From contig JANOXC010000027.1 in assembly GCA_031418215.1 (NCBI GenBank), positions 1 through 20,247 of the forward strand: 20,247 bases of DNA. The letters run 5' to 3'. Shown here piece by piece: positions 1 through 7,190 of this stretch (position 1 is its first letter; every line of letters begins with the position of its first letter). The position numbers and the translations under genes are program-made. A model generated the notes under the pieces. It was given only the letters and a program-made list of their open reading frames with translations, was not told where the DNA came from and searched no databases. Source of the stretch: JANOXC01 sp031418215. Lineage in GTDB: Bacteria; Bacteroidota; Bacteroidia; AKYH767-A; OLB10.

Positions 1-588
1 CGAGCCATTGGTAAGGCTTACGTTAGTTGGATTGATCCCTATGTAAACTGTTCCATTTAAATACGAATTTCCATAAACACTAAATTTCATTCCGCTTGGA
101 GGAATGCTATAAGAACCAATTTCTACGTTAATCCAGGGGCAGGTCCATAACAAAGGCGGGGTGTTGTATCCTGACCATCCAGGAGTGCCTGTGACAGTAC
201 AGGGGGCCATTGGGGCTGCGTCCGATTTAGGTTCCGTTAACGTTATTTCAGCAGTGGCCTGATTTCCGAAATTATCCCAAACAGTTACATGATAATACCC
301 GGCAGCCAACTCCCAAATATCCTCGCTGGTTTCAGCATTACTCCACCTGTAATTATAGGGAGGAATCCCGCCGGTTACATTTAAATCAATGTAGCCATCT
401 TGTGCTCCAAAATAACTAATGTTATATATGTCATAATAAGCCGGAATTAATTCAAGTGTAATTGCCTGTGCAAAGGTTTTATTGCTGAGAAAAAGCACTG
501 AGGTGAAAAAACCGATTGAAATTTAAAGCCTAATACTTAATCTGCGTTTTAATTGCATCATGTTGATGTGAAGATTTCTTTGTTTCAT
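1..588 (-). pseudogene. SprB-repeat secreted surface protein, N-terminal part, signal peptide interrupted by a stop
   Basis: The frame runs off the left edge, so only the N-terminal part is present. Codons from an ATG at 588 (or 561) encode a basic n-region (QLKRRLSIRL). A TAA at 523-525 follows, and then the same frame continues open for 174 codons to position 1. The first codons after the stop encode a hydrophobic stretch (ISIGFFTSVLFLS) ending in FAQA, which is what the rest of a signal peptide should look like. The mature part contains a SprB-type repeat at about 432-238, with the motifs DGYIDLNVTGGIPPYNYRWSN and LAAGYYHVTVWDN. SprB repeats occur in Bacteroidota cell-surface adhesins and gliding proteins exported by T9SS. 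No plausible start lies between the stop and the hydrophobic core. Either the gene is dead by a single substitution, or the stop is a sequencing error; the frame is identical on both sides, so no indel is needed. Confidence 0.75.
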
Positions 589-824
589 GATATAGGTTGT
601 TTAAGTTGAACTGTTAAATAAATAACAAAAAAAAGCAATTTGTTAAAAGATAATTAAATACTTAATTATGGGTGTAATGTAGCATTATTTCAAATATGAA
701 ACCTAAATAATAAAAAATATAAGGCTCAAATTGGACTTAGTTGTGACCGGCACTGGTCCCTTACAACATTTGATCCACATTAAGTGATGAATCATCAAGT
801 GTCGTAATAGGTCAAATTCAAAAT

Positions 825-1952
825 TCAATTATTCATTACTTTAAAAATCGCCTTCACCGGATGGTGGTCACTCAATTTAGTAGGCAACACTTCAAAATCA
901 TGACACTTTAAAACAGGATCATGCAGAATATAGTCGATGCGGTAAATTGGAACCGTACCGACAAGGGTGATGCCTGCACCGGCGCCTTCTTCAAGAAACG
1001 TATCGTTTAGCTTTTCTGTAAGTTGTGTATATGCATAAGAAAAAGGAGGGTCATTAAAATCACCACATAAAATAACGGGGTATGGAGACTTTTCGATCTC
1101 TGATTTTAAAGAATCAACTTGTGCTGCTCTTTTTACAGCTGCTCTCTTCAATAATTTCAAAACATTTTTTGAGGAGTTGATGATTTGTTCGTTGCTTCCT
1201 GAGTCAGGCGCTTCTATAAAACGGTAATCTTCCTCTTTGAAATGATTGGATTGAAGATGAACATTGTAAATTCTTACTGTGTCATTTTTAATTAATATAT
1301 CGGTATAGATGCCAAAATTAGACCTTGCCTGATGAAATAATATTCGTCCTTTATGTACGATTGGAAAACGGGTAAAAGTAGCCAGGCCCCAATGCTCTGT
1401 TTTTCTCATTGTAGAACTGTATTCCACATGATAATTTTTTGCCTTTAAGGTCTTTGATAAATTATTATTATTTTCAAATTTATAGGTTGGATTGTCAGAT
1501 GTAAAATACTCCTGAAAGCATAAAATATCAGGATTTTCCAACTTTAAATATTCATAAATCTTAGCCCTCGTTTTACCATTTCCTGTCCAGTTATACAAAT
1601 CGAAAAGCCTGACATTGTAACTCATAACCGTAAAGGCTGCTGACGATTCTTTTGTTTTATCAGCACTGTGAAATTTTAACTGGTAGGCCAGGTTCAATTG
1701 CCGGTAACTTGCCAGAATTATGACAAAGGAAATAAATGCAAACCGATGCATTTGAAGGAGCCAGTAAAAAACAAAAGCCAGATTAATTAAAAGCCAAATC
1801 GGGTAGCTGATGGCAATCAATTCGGCCGGCCAGAAGGTCGCAGGAGAAATATAACAGCAGACCTGTGATATAAAAAGGCAGAAGGCAGCAATAAGATTGA
1901 TCGTTATGACCAATTTATTGATTGTTCGTCGCTTGCTGAATTTTCTTTCCAC
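825..1952 (-). CDS. Membrane-anchored endonuclease/exonuclease/phosphatase family protein
   Basis: The protein has 375 residues. About three hydrophobic segments fill residues 14-88, and an EEP-fold (DNase I-like) hydrolase domain follows at about 105-372. The EEP signature residues can be read in order: N113 in SYNVR, E148 in CFQEY, H232 in NVHLQSNH, D298/N300 in CGDFNDPP, D340 in YRIDY, and D362-H363 in SDHHPV. These fit a metal-dependent phosphodiesterase or phosphatase, probably facing the periplasm. The substrate cannot be told; the fold includes nucleases, sphingomyelinases and inositol phosphatases. The start is GTG at 1952-1950, because the frame has a TAA four codons upstream and no ATG. 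The membrane-anchored form is common in Bacteroidota. It reads toward the SprB-type gene across a 236-base spacer in which I see no gene. Confidence 0.88.
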   Translation of the reverse strand: MERKFSKRRTINKLVITINLIAAFCLFISQVCCYISPATFWPAELIAISYPIWLLINLAFVFYWLLQMHRFAFISFVIILASYRQLNLAYQLKFHSADKTKESSAAFTVMSYNVRLFDLYNWTGNGKTRAKIYEYLKLENPDILCFQEYFTSDNPTYKFENNNNLSKTLKAKNYHVEYSSTMRKTEHWGLATFTRFPIVHKGRILFHQARSNFGIYTDILIKNDTVRIYNVHLQSNHFKEEDYRFIEAPDSGSNEQIINSSKNVLKLLKRAAVKRAAQVDSLKSEIEKSPYPVILCGDFNDPPFSYAYTQLTEKLNDTFLEEGAGAGITLVGTVPIYRIDYILHDPVLKCHDFEVLPTKLSDHHPVKAIFKVMNN

Positions 1953-2037
1953 TGATTGCTTTTACTTAGGTTTGGCGATCACCAAAATAAATCAAAAAAG
2001 GATGGCTAATATTGCATCTTGAAAATTAACGATAACT

Positions 2038-2045
2038 TATTTTTG
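2038..2045 (+). promoter_or_regulatory. Candidate -7 box of mqnD
   Basis: TATTTTTG matches the Bacteroidota -7 consensus TAnnTTTG. No TTTG sits at ideal spacing; CTTG at 2018-2021 (16 bases upstream) and ATTG at 2011-2014 (23 bases) are the nearest -33-like sites. Transcription would start only about 3-5 bases before the mqnD TTG codon. Confidence 0.4.
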
Positions 2046-2052
2046 CACTGAT

Positions 2053-2886
2053 TTGAGGAAGCTCTCATTTGCCTTTTCGCCTTGTCCGAACGACACCTTT
2101 ATTTTTGATGCCATTGTTAATGGGCGAATCAATAAGGAGAAGTTAGCAGTTAGCGCATTTGTTACGGATATTGAAAACTTGAATACGATGGCAAGGCGAG
2201 GCAGGTATGATGTCACCAAGTTGAGTTGCAGTGCATTTCCTTATGTTTCTGAACAATATCAATTAATAAAATCAGGATCGGCACTGGGACGAAATTGTGG
2301 GCCTTTGCTCGTTATGAAAAATGATTTTAAATGGGAAGATTTACCCGGGTTGCGAATTGCCATCCCCGGGAAATATACCACAGCCAATTTGTTGTTAAGT
2401 ATGTTTGCCCCCAATGCTGTTCAAAAGGAAGAAATTGTTTTCTCTGAAATAGAAGATGCTGTTTTAACCGGGAAAGCCGATGTTGGGCTCATCATTCATG
2501 AAAGCCGTTTTACCTATCAGCAGAAAGGGTTGAAAAAAATGGCTGATATGGGGGAGTTGTGGGAGCAATATACAGGTGCTCCGTTGCCTTTGGGTTGTAT
2601 TGCCATCAGACGCTCCTTACCTCAAAATGTTAAAACAAGTGTGCAGGAGTGGATTCACGACAGTGTTCAATTTGCTTTTGATAATAAAGAGGCCTCAAGG
2701 GAATATATTATGAAAAATGCCCGTGAAATGAGTGAAGAAGTACAGCAAAAACACATCGCACTTTATGTCAATGAATTTTCGCTAGATTTGGGCGAACAGG
2801 GAATGAAGGCCTTGGATCTGTTGTTCAGAAAAGGAGCAGAATTAAATTTATTAACCAAAGTTATTGAACCTGTATTTATTGATTAA
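2053..2886 (+). CDS. mqnD: 1,4-dihydroxy-6-naphthoate synthase (futalosine-route menaquinone biosynthesis)
   Basis: MqnD converts cyclic dehypoxanthinyl futalosine to 1,4-dihydroxy-6-naphthoate, a late step of the alternative menaquinone route. The 277-residue product opens with the family hallmark FAFSPCPNDTFIFDA (residues 6-20). It continues with a periplasmic-binding-protein-like fold, including TKLSCSAFPYV (55-65), LGRNCGPLLV (78-87) and GLIIHESRFTYQ (145-156). H149 corresponds to the histidine proposed as catalytic in the Thermus thermophilus enzyme. Length is normal. The start is TTG at 2053. The frame is open upstream only to a TGA at 2020-2022 and holds no ATG, and the next internal ATG (residue 46) would remove the conserved N-terminus. 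The gene stands alone here; the other mqn genes are not in the window. It implies a menaquinone-based respiratory chain. Confidence 0.93.
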   Translation: MRKLSFAFSPCPNDTFIFDAIVNGRINKEKLAVSAFVTDIENLNTMARRGRYDVTKLSCSAFPYVSEQYQLIKSGSALGRNCGPLLVMKNDFKWEDLPGLRIAIPGKYTTANLLLSMFAPNAVQKEEIVFSEIEDAVLTGKADVGLIIHESRFTYQQKGLKKMADMGELWEQYTGAPLPLGCIAIRRSLPQNVKTSVQEWIHDSVQFAFDNKEASREYIMKNAREMSEEVQQKHIALYVNEFSLDLGEQGMKALDLLFRKGAELNLLTKVIEPVFID

Positions 2887-2892
2887 TCTTTG
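2863..2892 (+). promoter_or_regulatory. Possible promoter of hldD-gtrA
   Basis: ATTG (2863-2866), an 18-base spacer, and AATCTTTG (2885-2892) resemble TTTG-N19-TAnnTTTG with one mismatch in each box. The site straddles the mqnD stop codon, about 55 bases before hldD. It would let hldD be transcribed independently of mqnD. Confidence 0.3.
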
Positions 2893-2947
2893 CGCCATAA
2901 AGTAAACTAGTACTGATCAAAATTAAATTTTTAATTTCAAAAAGAAT

Positions 2948-3913
2948 ATGATAGTTGTTACAGGTGCAGCAGGATTCATTGGCAGTTGCCTGGTTAAGCG
3001 GTTGAATGATGCCGGTTTAAATGACTTGATTTTAGTTGATGATTTTAGTTTTGAAGACAAAGCGCGAAACCTCGATGCGAAAAAGTATTCCCTGAAAATA
3101 CATCGTGATGAATTCATCAGTTGGCTGGAAGAAAATCATTCCATGGTTAATTTTATTTACCACATTGGTGCCCGCACCGATACAACTGAATTTAATGTTG
3201 CCATTTTCAACAGACTGAATCTTGATTACAGCAAAGCCATTTGGAAATGCTGTGCAACGAATAACATTCCTTTGGTTTATGCATCATCTGCCGCAACTTA
3301 TGGTGCCGGTGAATTGGGATATGACGATGATGAGAAAATGATTCCAATGCTAAAACCGTTAAACCCGTATGGTGATTCAAAAAATGATTTTGATAAATGG
3401 GTATTGCAGCAAACTACCCATCCTGATTGTTGGGCCGGACTTAAATTCTTCAATGTTTATGGTCCCAATGAATACCATAAAGGAAGAATGGCATCGGTAA
3501 TATTTCATGCATTTAATCAAGTCAATCTTTCAGGGAAGGTAAAATTATTCCGGTCGCATCGCCCTGAATATAAAGATGGCTGGCAATTGCGTGATTTTGT
3601 TTATGTAAAAGATGTAATAGAAGTATGTTATTTCTTGTATTCGCAAAAGGGCATTGGTGGCATATTTAACCTCGGCTCCGGAACAGCGCGTTCATTTTAT
3701 GATCTCACATCAGCCACATTTAAGGCAATGAATCGCGAAATTAATATTGAATACATCGATATCCCGGAAGACATCAGAGAGAAATACCAATATTTTACAG
3801 AGGCGAACATGAAAAAAATGATCGCTAAAGGCTATTCAAAGAAGTTTTATACTTTAGAAGATGGGGTTGGAGATTATGTTAAGAATTACCTCATTCCAAA
3901 TCATTATTTTTGA
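2948..3913 (+). CDS. hldD: ADP-L-glycero-D-manno-heptose 6-epimerase
   Basis: HldD (RfaD) epimerises ADP-D-glycero-D-manno-heptose to the L-glycero form used for the lipopolysaccharide inner core. The 321-residue product is an extended short-chain dehydrogenase. It has the dinucleotide-binding motif GAAGFIGS (6-13), the catalytic region YASSAATYG (111-119), and YGDSK with Y141 and K145. It also has the HldD-typical stretch FFNVYGPNEYHKGRMASV (167-184) and LRDFVYVKDV further on. Length agrees with the family (about 310-330). It starts 61 bases after mqnD and is followed 9 bases later by the gtrA-like gene, so these two are probably one transcript. A close alternative would be another NAD-sugar epimerase, but the YHKGRMASV block favours HldD. 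Confidence 0.92.
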   Translation: MIVVTGAAGFIGSCLVKRLNDAGLNDLILVDDFSFEDKARNLDAKKYSLKIHRDEFISWLEENHSMVNFIYHIGARTDTTEFNVAIFNRLNLDYSKAIWKCCATNNIPLVYASSAATYGAGELGYDDDEKMIPMLKPLNPYGDSKNDFDKWVLQQTTHPDCWAGLKFFNVYGPNEYHKGRMASVIFHAFNQVNLSGKVKLFRSHRPEYKDGWQLRDFVYVKDVIEVCYFLYSQKGIGGIFNLGSGTARSFYDLTSATFKAMNREINIEYIDIPEDIREKYQYFTEANMKKMIAKGYSKKFYTLEDGVGDYVKNYLIPNHYF

Positions 3914-3922
3914 TTCCTTTAT

Positions 3923-4366
3923 ATGGTGAAGCGAGTTTTAAAATCCAAAGTGTTTCGTTATTTCATTAGTGCAGGTATCGCTACCTGGGTTGATGTGATG
4001 GTGTATTTCATCGCTTTTAATTATATATATGAAAAGCAAGATATAAATCTTTTTGACTGGATGGTGATATCCGCACCAACTGCTTCCCTGATGTTAAGCT
4101 ATACGGCAGGATTACTGACCAATTTCTTTTTTACAAAACACCTCGTCTTTAAAGAGTCAGAACTGGAAACACATAAACAACTTTTCAGATATGTTCTTGT
4201 GGCCATTGTAGTATTGATTTTTAATTATATTCTCATGAACCTGCTAATAAAACAGTGGGGCTGGTATCCAACAATAGCACGCGCCTGCTCAGCGATCGCT
4301 ATCGGGGCATTGAGTTTTATGATACATAAGTCTTTTTCGTTTAAGGTGTCAGGGGAAAAGGAGTAA
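3923..4366 (+). CDS. GtrA-like polytopic membrane protein
   Basis: This is a 147-residue protein with four predicted transmembrane helices (about 10-32, 43-68, 86-108 and 115-137), a basic N-terminus (MVKRVLKSKVFRYF) and the GtrA-family ending HKSFSFKV. GtrA-like proteins are thought to help move lipid-linked sugars across the inner membrane or to partner glycosyltransferases in surface-polysaccharide synthesis. The substrate cannot be read from sequence. It begins 9 bases after the hldD stop, which points to co-transcription and a role in envelope glycan assembly. Confidence 0.88.
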   Translation: MVKRVLKSKVFRYFISAGIATWVDVMVYFIAFNYIYEKQDINLFDWMVISAPTASLMLSYTAGLLTNFFFTKHLVFKESELETHKQLFRYVLVAIVVLIFNYILMNLLIKQWGWYPTIARACSAIAIGALSFMIHKSFSFKVSGEKE

Positions 4367-4387
4367 TACTCAATTACTTCTTGCGAA

Positions 4388-4405
4388 AAACTAATCTCTT
4401 AGTTT
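4388..4405 (+). terminator. Weak hairpin after the gtrA-like gene
   Basis: AAACTAA-TCTC-TTAGTTT is a perfect 7-bp inverted repeat with a 4-base loop, 22 bases past the stop of the gtrA-like gene. It is AT-rich and not followed by a clean T-run, so a terminator role is uncertain. The rest of the 259-base spacer up to higA holds no gene that I can see. Confidence 0.3.
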
Positions 4406-4625
4406 GAATTCCTCTCCGTTTGATGTGATTCGTTTTTTTGGTTTGTAGTATTTGTTAAAGCGGAATTTAATACTCTTTCAATAAGGGGATACTACGCATT
4501 TTATTCAGCGTTGACCGAGTTAGCATAACAAATTTTAAAATATAAGCAATAGAAAAAATCCGTTTACTATCATTCGATTAATTATTTATAATAGGAGAGT
4601 TATGCTGGTTAGCCATTGACCTGTA

Positions 4626-4925
4626 TTATGCGGCGTTAGTAGAGTACTTTCTAATAGAAGAAAGTTGTTCTTCTTTAAGTTGACTTTCTTCTTCGATATC
4701 ATAATCATCTTGTAATCCAAGCCAGAACTTAGGGGAATTACCAAAATACTTACTTAATCGTAAAGCGGTATCTGCTGTAATCCTTCTGTTACCTTTAAGA
4801 ATTTCTGAAATCCTGGTTTGAGGAATTGAGATATCTTTAGATAAGCGATAAGCAGAAATGTTTAACGCTGATAGAAATTCTTCTTGAAGAATTTCACCAG
4901 GATGAATATTATTTAGTCTTTTCAT
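4626..4925 (-). CDS. higA: HigA-type antitoxin (XRE family)
   Basis: This 99-residue DNA-binding antitoxin neutralises HigB and is expected to autoregulate the operon. It starts with the HigA hallmark HPGEILQEEFL (residues 7-17). A helix-turn-helix follows (ISAYRLSKDISIPQTRISEILKGNRRITADTALRLSKYF), then SPKFWLGLQDDYDIEEE. I chose the ATG at 4925, giving MKRLNNIHPGEIL. An in-frame ATG at 4985 would overlap higB by 49 bases and add 20 residues unlike the family. It lies 11 bases downstream of higB in the toxin-first order usual for higBA. Confidence 0.93.
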   Translation of the reverse strand: MKRLNNIHPGEILQEEFLSALNISAYRLSKDISIPQTRISEILKGNRRITADTALRLSKYFGNSPKFWLGLQDDYDIEEESQLKEEQLSSIRKYSTNAA

Positions 4926-4936
4926 GATTTTATTTA

Positions 4937-5218
4937 TTAATGATAATCCATAATTTCCACTTCGTATGAATGATTGTTTTTCCATTTAAACACAATTCTC
5001 CATTGATCATTAATTCGGATGCTATAATAATTTTTTGACCGTCCTGAGAGCTTTTCTAACCTGTTTGCAGGTGGAGATTTCAAATCTTGTAAATTCATCG
5101 AGTTATTTAACATTCTCAACTTCCGTCTACCCACATGTTGAATTTCAACAGGAAGCTTTTTTATTTGTTCCCCCTGCCAAATCTTTTCTGTGTCAACGGA
5201 GCCAAAAGATTGAATCAT
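4937..5218 (-). CDS. higB: HigB-type toxin (RelE superfamily, plasmid-killer family)
   Basis: The 93-residue product is expected to be a ribosome-dependent mRNA interferase. It shows the family pattern MIQSFGSVDTEKIWQGE at the N-terminus, VGRRKLRMLNNSMNLQDLKSPP in the middle, RLEKLSGRSKNYYSIRIN, and WRIVFKW near the C-terminus. RelE-fold catalytic residues cannot be assigned with certainty; the conserved basic and aromatic residues (Arg and Tyr of YYSIRIN, Arg of WRIVF) are intact, so it is probably functional. The ATG at 5218 is preferred. A longer reading from a TTG at 5245 would begin inside the -7 box of the promoter. higA follows 11 bases downstream. Confidence 0.92.
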   Translation of the reverse strand: MIQSFGSVDTEKIWQGEQIKKLPVEIQHVGRRKLRMLNNSMNLQDLKSPPANRLEKLSGRSKNYYSIRINDQWRIVFKWKNNHSYEVEIMDYH

Positions 5219-5242
5219 ACTATCGCTTAATGGTACTAACGG

Positions 5243-5274
5243 CAAAGGTAAGTAAAAGCTGCATTAAAAGCAAA
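5243..5274 (-). promoter_or_regulatory. higBA promoter
   Basis: Read on the minus strand, TTTG (5274-5271), a 20-base spacer and TACCTTTG (5250-5243) match the Bacteroidota consensus fully. Transcription would start near 5236-5239, about 20 bases before the higB ATG. The near-repeats TACTATCG (5218-5225) and TACTAACG (5234-5241), 16 bases apart on the plus strand, flank the expected start and could be HigA operator half-sites; that part is inference. Confidence 0.75.
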
Positions 5275-5432
5275 TTAATAATTAAAGCTGTTGCCACATT
5301 ACTGTATGTTAATATCAAATAAGGCGCTTATCAAAATGGTTGGTGACTTTTAATCATTAATAGGGTATCTCAGCATAATAAAAGTGTAATTTGATTAATT
5401 GATTTTCTCTGAACTCCTGACACCCAACTAAA

Positions 5433-5774
5433 TCACATCTGCTCTTTCAACTCTTCCAAAAAGCCTCTTACTTTTTTAAGTGACTCCACCATTTTCACTG
5501 TTTGCCCTACATCATTTTTATTGTCGCGCATTTTCTTTTTTGCGCCATCCAAAGTGTATCCTCTTTCTTTAACAAGATGAAAAATAATTTTTAAATTATC
5601 CAGATCCTCTGGAGTAAATAGCCGGTTGCCCTTGGCGTTTTTCTTCGGTCGCAATATTTCAAATTCTTTTTCCCAGAATCGGATCAGAGAAGTATTTACG
5701 TTAAACATCTGTGATACTTCGCCAATGCTGTAGTAAAGCTTTGGTGTTTCTTTGTCGAGGAAGCTGATTTGCAT
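5433..5774 (-). CDS. MerR-family transcriptional regulator
   Basis: This is a 113-residue protein with a MerR-type winged helix-turn-helix at about residues 14-82. YYSIGEVSQMFNVNTSLIRFWE is the helix-turn-helix, KKNAKGNRLFTPEDLDNLKII the wing and third helix, and LVKERGYTLDGAKKKM the following helix. The C-terminal 30 residues (KMVESLKKVRGFLEELKEQM) look like a short dimerisation coiled coil. No cysteine-based metal site or other effector domain is present, so its signal is unknown. From memory, a small MerR protein near M23 peptidase and alaS recurs in Bacteroidota. Its upstream region is unusual: an octamer tandem array stops 7 bases before the ATG. Confidence 0.88.
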   Translation of the reverse strand: MQISFLDKETPKLYYSIGEVSQMFNVNTSLIRFWEKEFEILRPKKNAKGNRLFTPEDLDNLKIIFHLVKERGYTLDGAKKKMRDNKNDVGQTVKMVESLKKVRGFLEELKEQM

Positions 5775-5781
5775 TTTGGGT

Positions 5782-5909
5782 GATTGGGTGATTAGGCGAT
5801 TAGGCGATTAGGCGATGAGGCGATGAGGCGATGAGGCGATGAGGCGATGAGGCGATGAGGCGATGAGGCGATGAGGCGATGAGGCGATGAGGCGATGAGG
5901 CGATGAGGT
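5782..5909. repeat. Octamer tandem array, 16 units
   Basis: Sixteen consecutive 8-base units fill 128 bases: GATTGGGT, three GATTAGGC (5790-5813), eleven identical GATGAGGC (5814-5901), and a final GATGAGGT (5902-5909). The edge units are the variants and the core is uniform, as expected for an array growing by slippage. It lies in the 307-base spacer 5775-6081 between the M23 gene and merR, which read the same way, and ends 7 bases before the merR start codon. I see no gene in this spacer. Confidence 0.97.
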
Positions 5910-5936
5910 TAAAATGGCTGTTAATTTACATTTAAA

Positions 5937-5985
5937 ATTCTACATTCTACATTCTTTAATCTTGATACCTGATACTCAATACTCA
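5937..5985. repeat. Degenerate heptamer run
   Basis: Seven consecutive 7-base units can be read in register: ATTCTAC, ATTCTAC, ATTCTTT, AATCTTG, ATACCTG, ATACTCA and ATACTCA. Only neighbouring units resemble each other closely, as in a decaying tandem array. It lies between the M23 stop and the octamer array. Confidence 0.6.
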
Positions 5986-6081
5986 AAATGATTTCACTAA
6001 ATTATAATTTTAATCAGAACCAAAAACATCTGGAAACTAAAAACCATCATAAAAAAGACACTTATGAACAAAAGTCACCCA

Positions 6082-7053
6082 TTAGTCGAAGGACTGATTT
6101 TGAGTCGAGGCCAGTTCAACCACTTTTACGTATTGCGCTGCCGTTAAATCATTAAAGAAGAAATTAATCGGGTCAATTTTATTAGTGTTTTTCCAGACTT
6201 CATAATGTAAATGCGGACCTGTTGAAGAGCCGGTGCTGCCAACATACCCAATAACGTCGCCTCGTTTAATTCGCTGCCCGGGCCTGACTTTAAATTTACT
6301 TAAGTGGGCATATAAAGTTCTGTAACCATATCCATGATCAATCAAAATATTATTACCGTATCCACGACCCATGGCTTCCATTCTTGCCACCACGCCATTG
6401 CCTGTTGCATAGATCTCTGTTCCTATTGGAGCAGTAAAGTCCAATCCTTCATGCATCATGCTGGTTTTGTAAATGGGGTGTATCCGATAGCCGAAACCGG
6501 AAGCGATTCGGTTCAAATCTTTATTAAACAAAGGTTGAATGCCGGGGATTGAAGCCAACATTTCTGTTTTTTTTCGCGCCAGGTCAAACACCTCATCATA
6601 AGATTTACTTTGAATATACAATTGCCGCGACAATTGATCAATTTTTCGGGTAGTAGCAATTATCAAATCCGAATTATCAAAACCTTCTAAATCCTTATAA
6701 CGATTAATGCCACCATATCCGGCAGTCCGTACCGACTCATTAATGGGTTCAGCTTCAAATATTACCCGATAAACCTGGTCATCGCGTTTCGAGATATCTG
6801 ATAAAACATGGGCGGCAAGTTCAGTACGTTGTTGAAGGATTTCATATTGTAACTGCATCTCATTCAGCTCGCGTTTCAACTGCTTTTCCTTAGGGGAATC
6901 AAGGTACGAGTAGGCGAATAATAAGGTAATAGCACCAAAAACCGATGCCGTTGCCAGCCAACCGAATACACGAAACAGTCGGCGGAGGAAGGAAACTTCC
7001 ACTTTTTCGTAACGAAGTGAATTCGTATTAAAGTAATATTTGGCTTTGGGCAT
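6082..7053 (-). CDS. Membrane-anchored M23 family zinc metallopeptidase
   Basis: This is a predicted peptidoglycan endopeptidase. The 323-residue protein has a short cytoplasmic N-terminus, one transmembrane helix (about 31-50), a periplasmic coiled coil (about 55-85), a linker, and a LytM/M23 domain at about 185-297. Zinc ligands are visible as H201 and D205 (HEGLD) and H283 (HLH); H250 (LYAHL) and H281 are the expected catalytic histidines. All are intact, so it should be active rather than an EnvC/NlpD-like activator. GFGYRIHPIYK and GSTGSSTGPHLHYEVW are typical of the family. The start codon at 7053 faces alaS across a 137-base divergent promoter region, an arrangement I recall as common in Bacteroidota. 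Confidence 0.93.
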   Translation of the reverse strand: MPKAKYYFNTNSLRYEKVEVSFLRRLFRVFGWLATASVFGAITLLFAYSYLDSPKEKQLKRELNEMQLQYEILQQRTELAAHVLSDISKRDDQVYRVIFEAEPINESVRTAGYGGINRYKDLEGFDNSDLIIATTRKIDQLSRQLYIQSKSYDEVFDLARKKTEMLASIPGIQPLFNKDLNRIASGFGYRIHPIYKTSMMHEGLDFTAPIGTEIYATGNGVVARMEAMGRGYGNNILIDHGYGYRTLYAHLSKFKVRPGQRIKRGDVIGYVGSTGSSTGPHLHYEVWKNTNKIDPINFFFNDLTAAQYVKVVELASTQNQSFD

Positions 7054-7068
7054 TAAATTCTAACTTTG
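7039..7068 (+). promoter_or_regulatory. Candidate alaS promoter
   Basis: TTTG (7039-7042), an 18-base spacer and TAACTTTG (7061-7068) fit the Bacteroidota consensus on the plus strand. The site overlaps the start of the divergent M23 gene and gives alaS a leader of about 115 bases. Confidence 0.5.
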
Positions 7069-7100
7069 GAGCCTTCTGTAAACTGACCCGGTAACTGTTC

Positions 7101-7108
7101 CAAAAATA
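7101..7108 (-). promoter_or_regulatory. Candidate -7 box of the M23 peptidase gene
   Basis: On the minus strand TATTTTTG (7108-7101) matches TAnnTTTG, about 48 bases before the M23 start codon. No TTTG is found at the usual -33 spacing, so support is partial. Confidence 0.35.
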
Positions 7109-7190
7109 AGTGATTCAGTCGGTTTAACAGGTTAATATTATCTTAAAAACAGCAATTAGATCAGTAGGATTAGAAATTCAGTAAATATTT

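Noticed and set aside
785..797. TGATGA-A-TCATCA near-perfect palindrome downstream of the EEP gene
   Set aside because: It has a one-base centre, so it cannot fold well as RNA, and no T-run follows on either strand. It is too short to call an operator without comparison.
4522..4606. Inverted arms AGCATAAC (4522-4529) and GTTATGCT (4599-4606) downstream of higA, considered as an integron attC-like site
   Set aside because: The pairing is limited to the 8-base arms, with no complementary inner stems. The flanks do not match the RYYYAAC/GTTRRRY core sites, and an 8-base inverted match in this AT-rich spacer is likely by chance.
4926..4985. Longer higA start at ATG 4985
   Set aside because: It would overlap higB by 49 bases and add residues unlike HigA. 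The ATG at 4925 gives the family's usual N-terminus just before HPGEIL.
5782..5909. Octamer array considered as a CRISPR array
   Set aside because: Units are 8 bases with no spacers between them and there are no cas genes nearby; it is a simple tandem repeat. The same applies to the heptamer array at 10636-10726.
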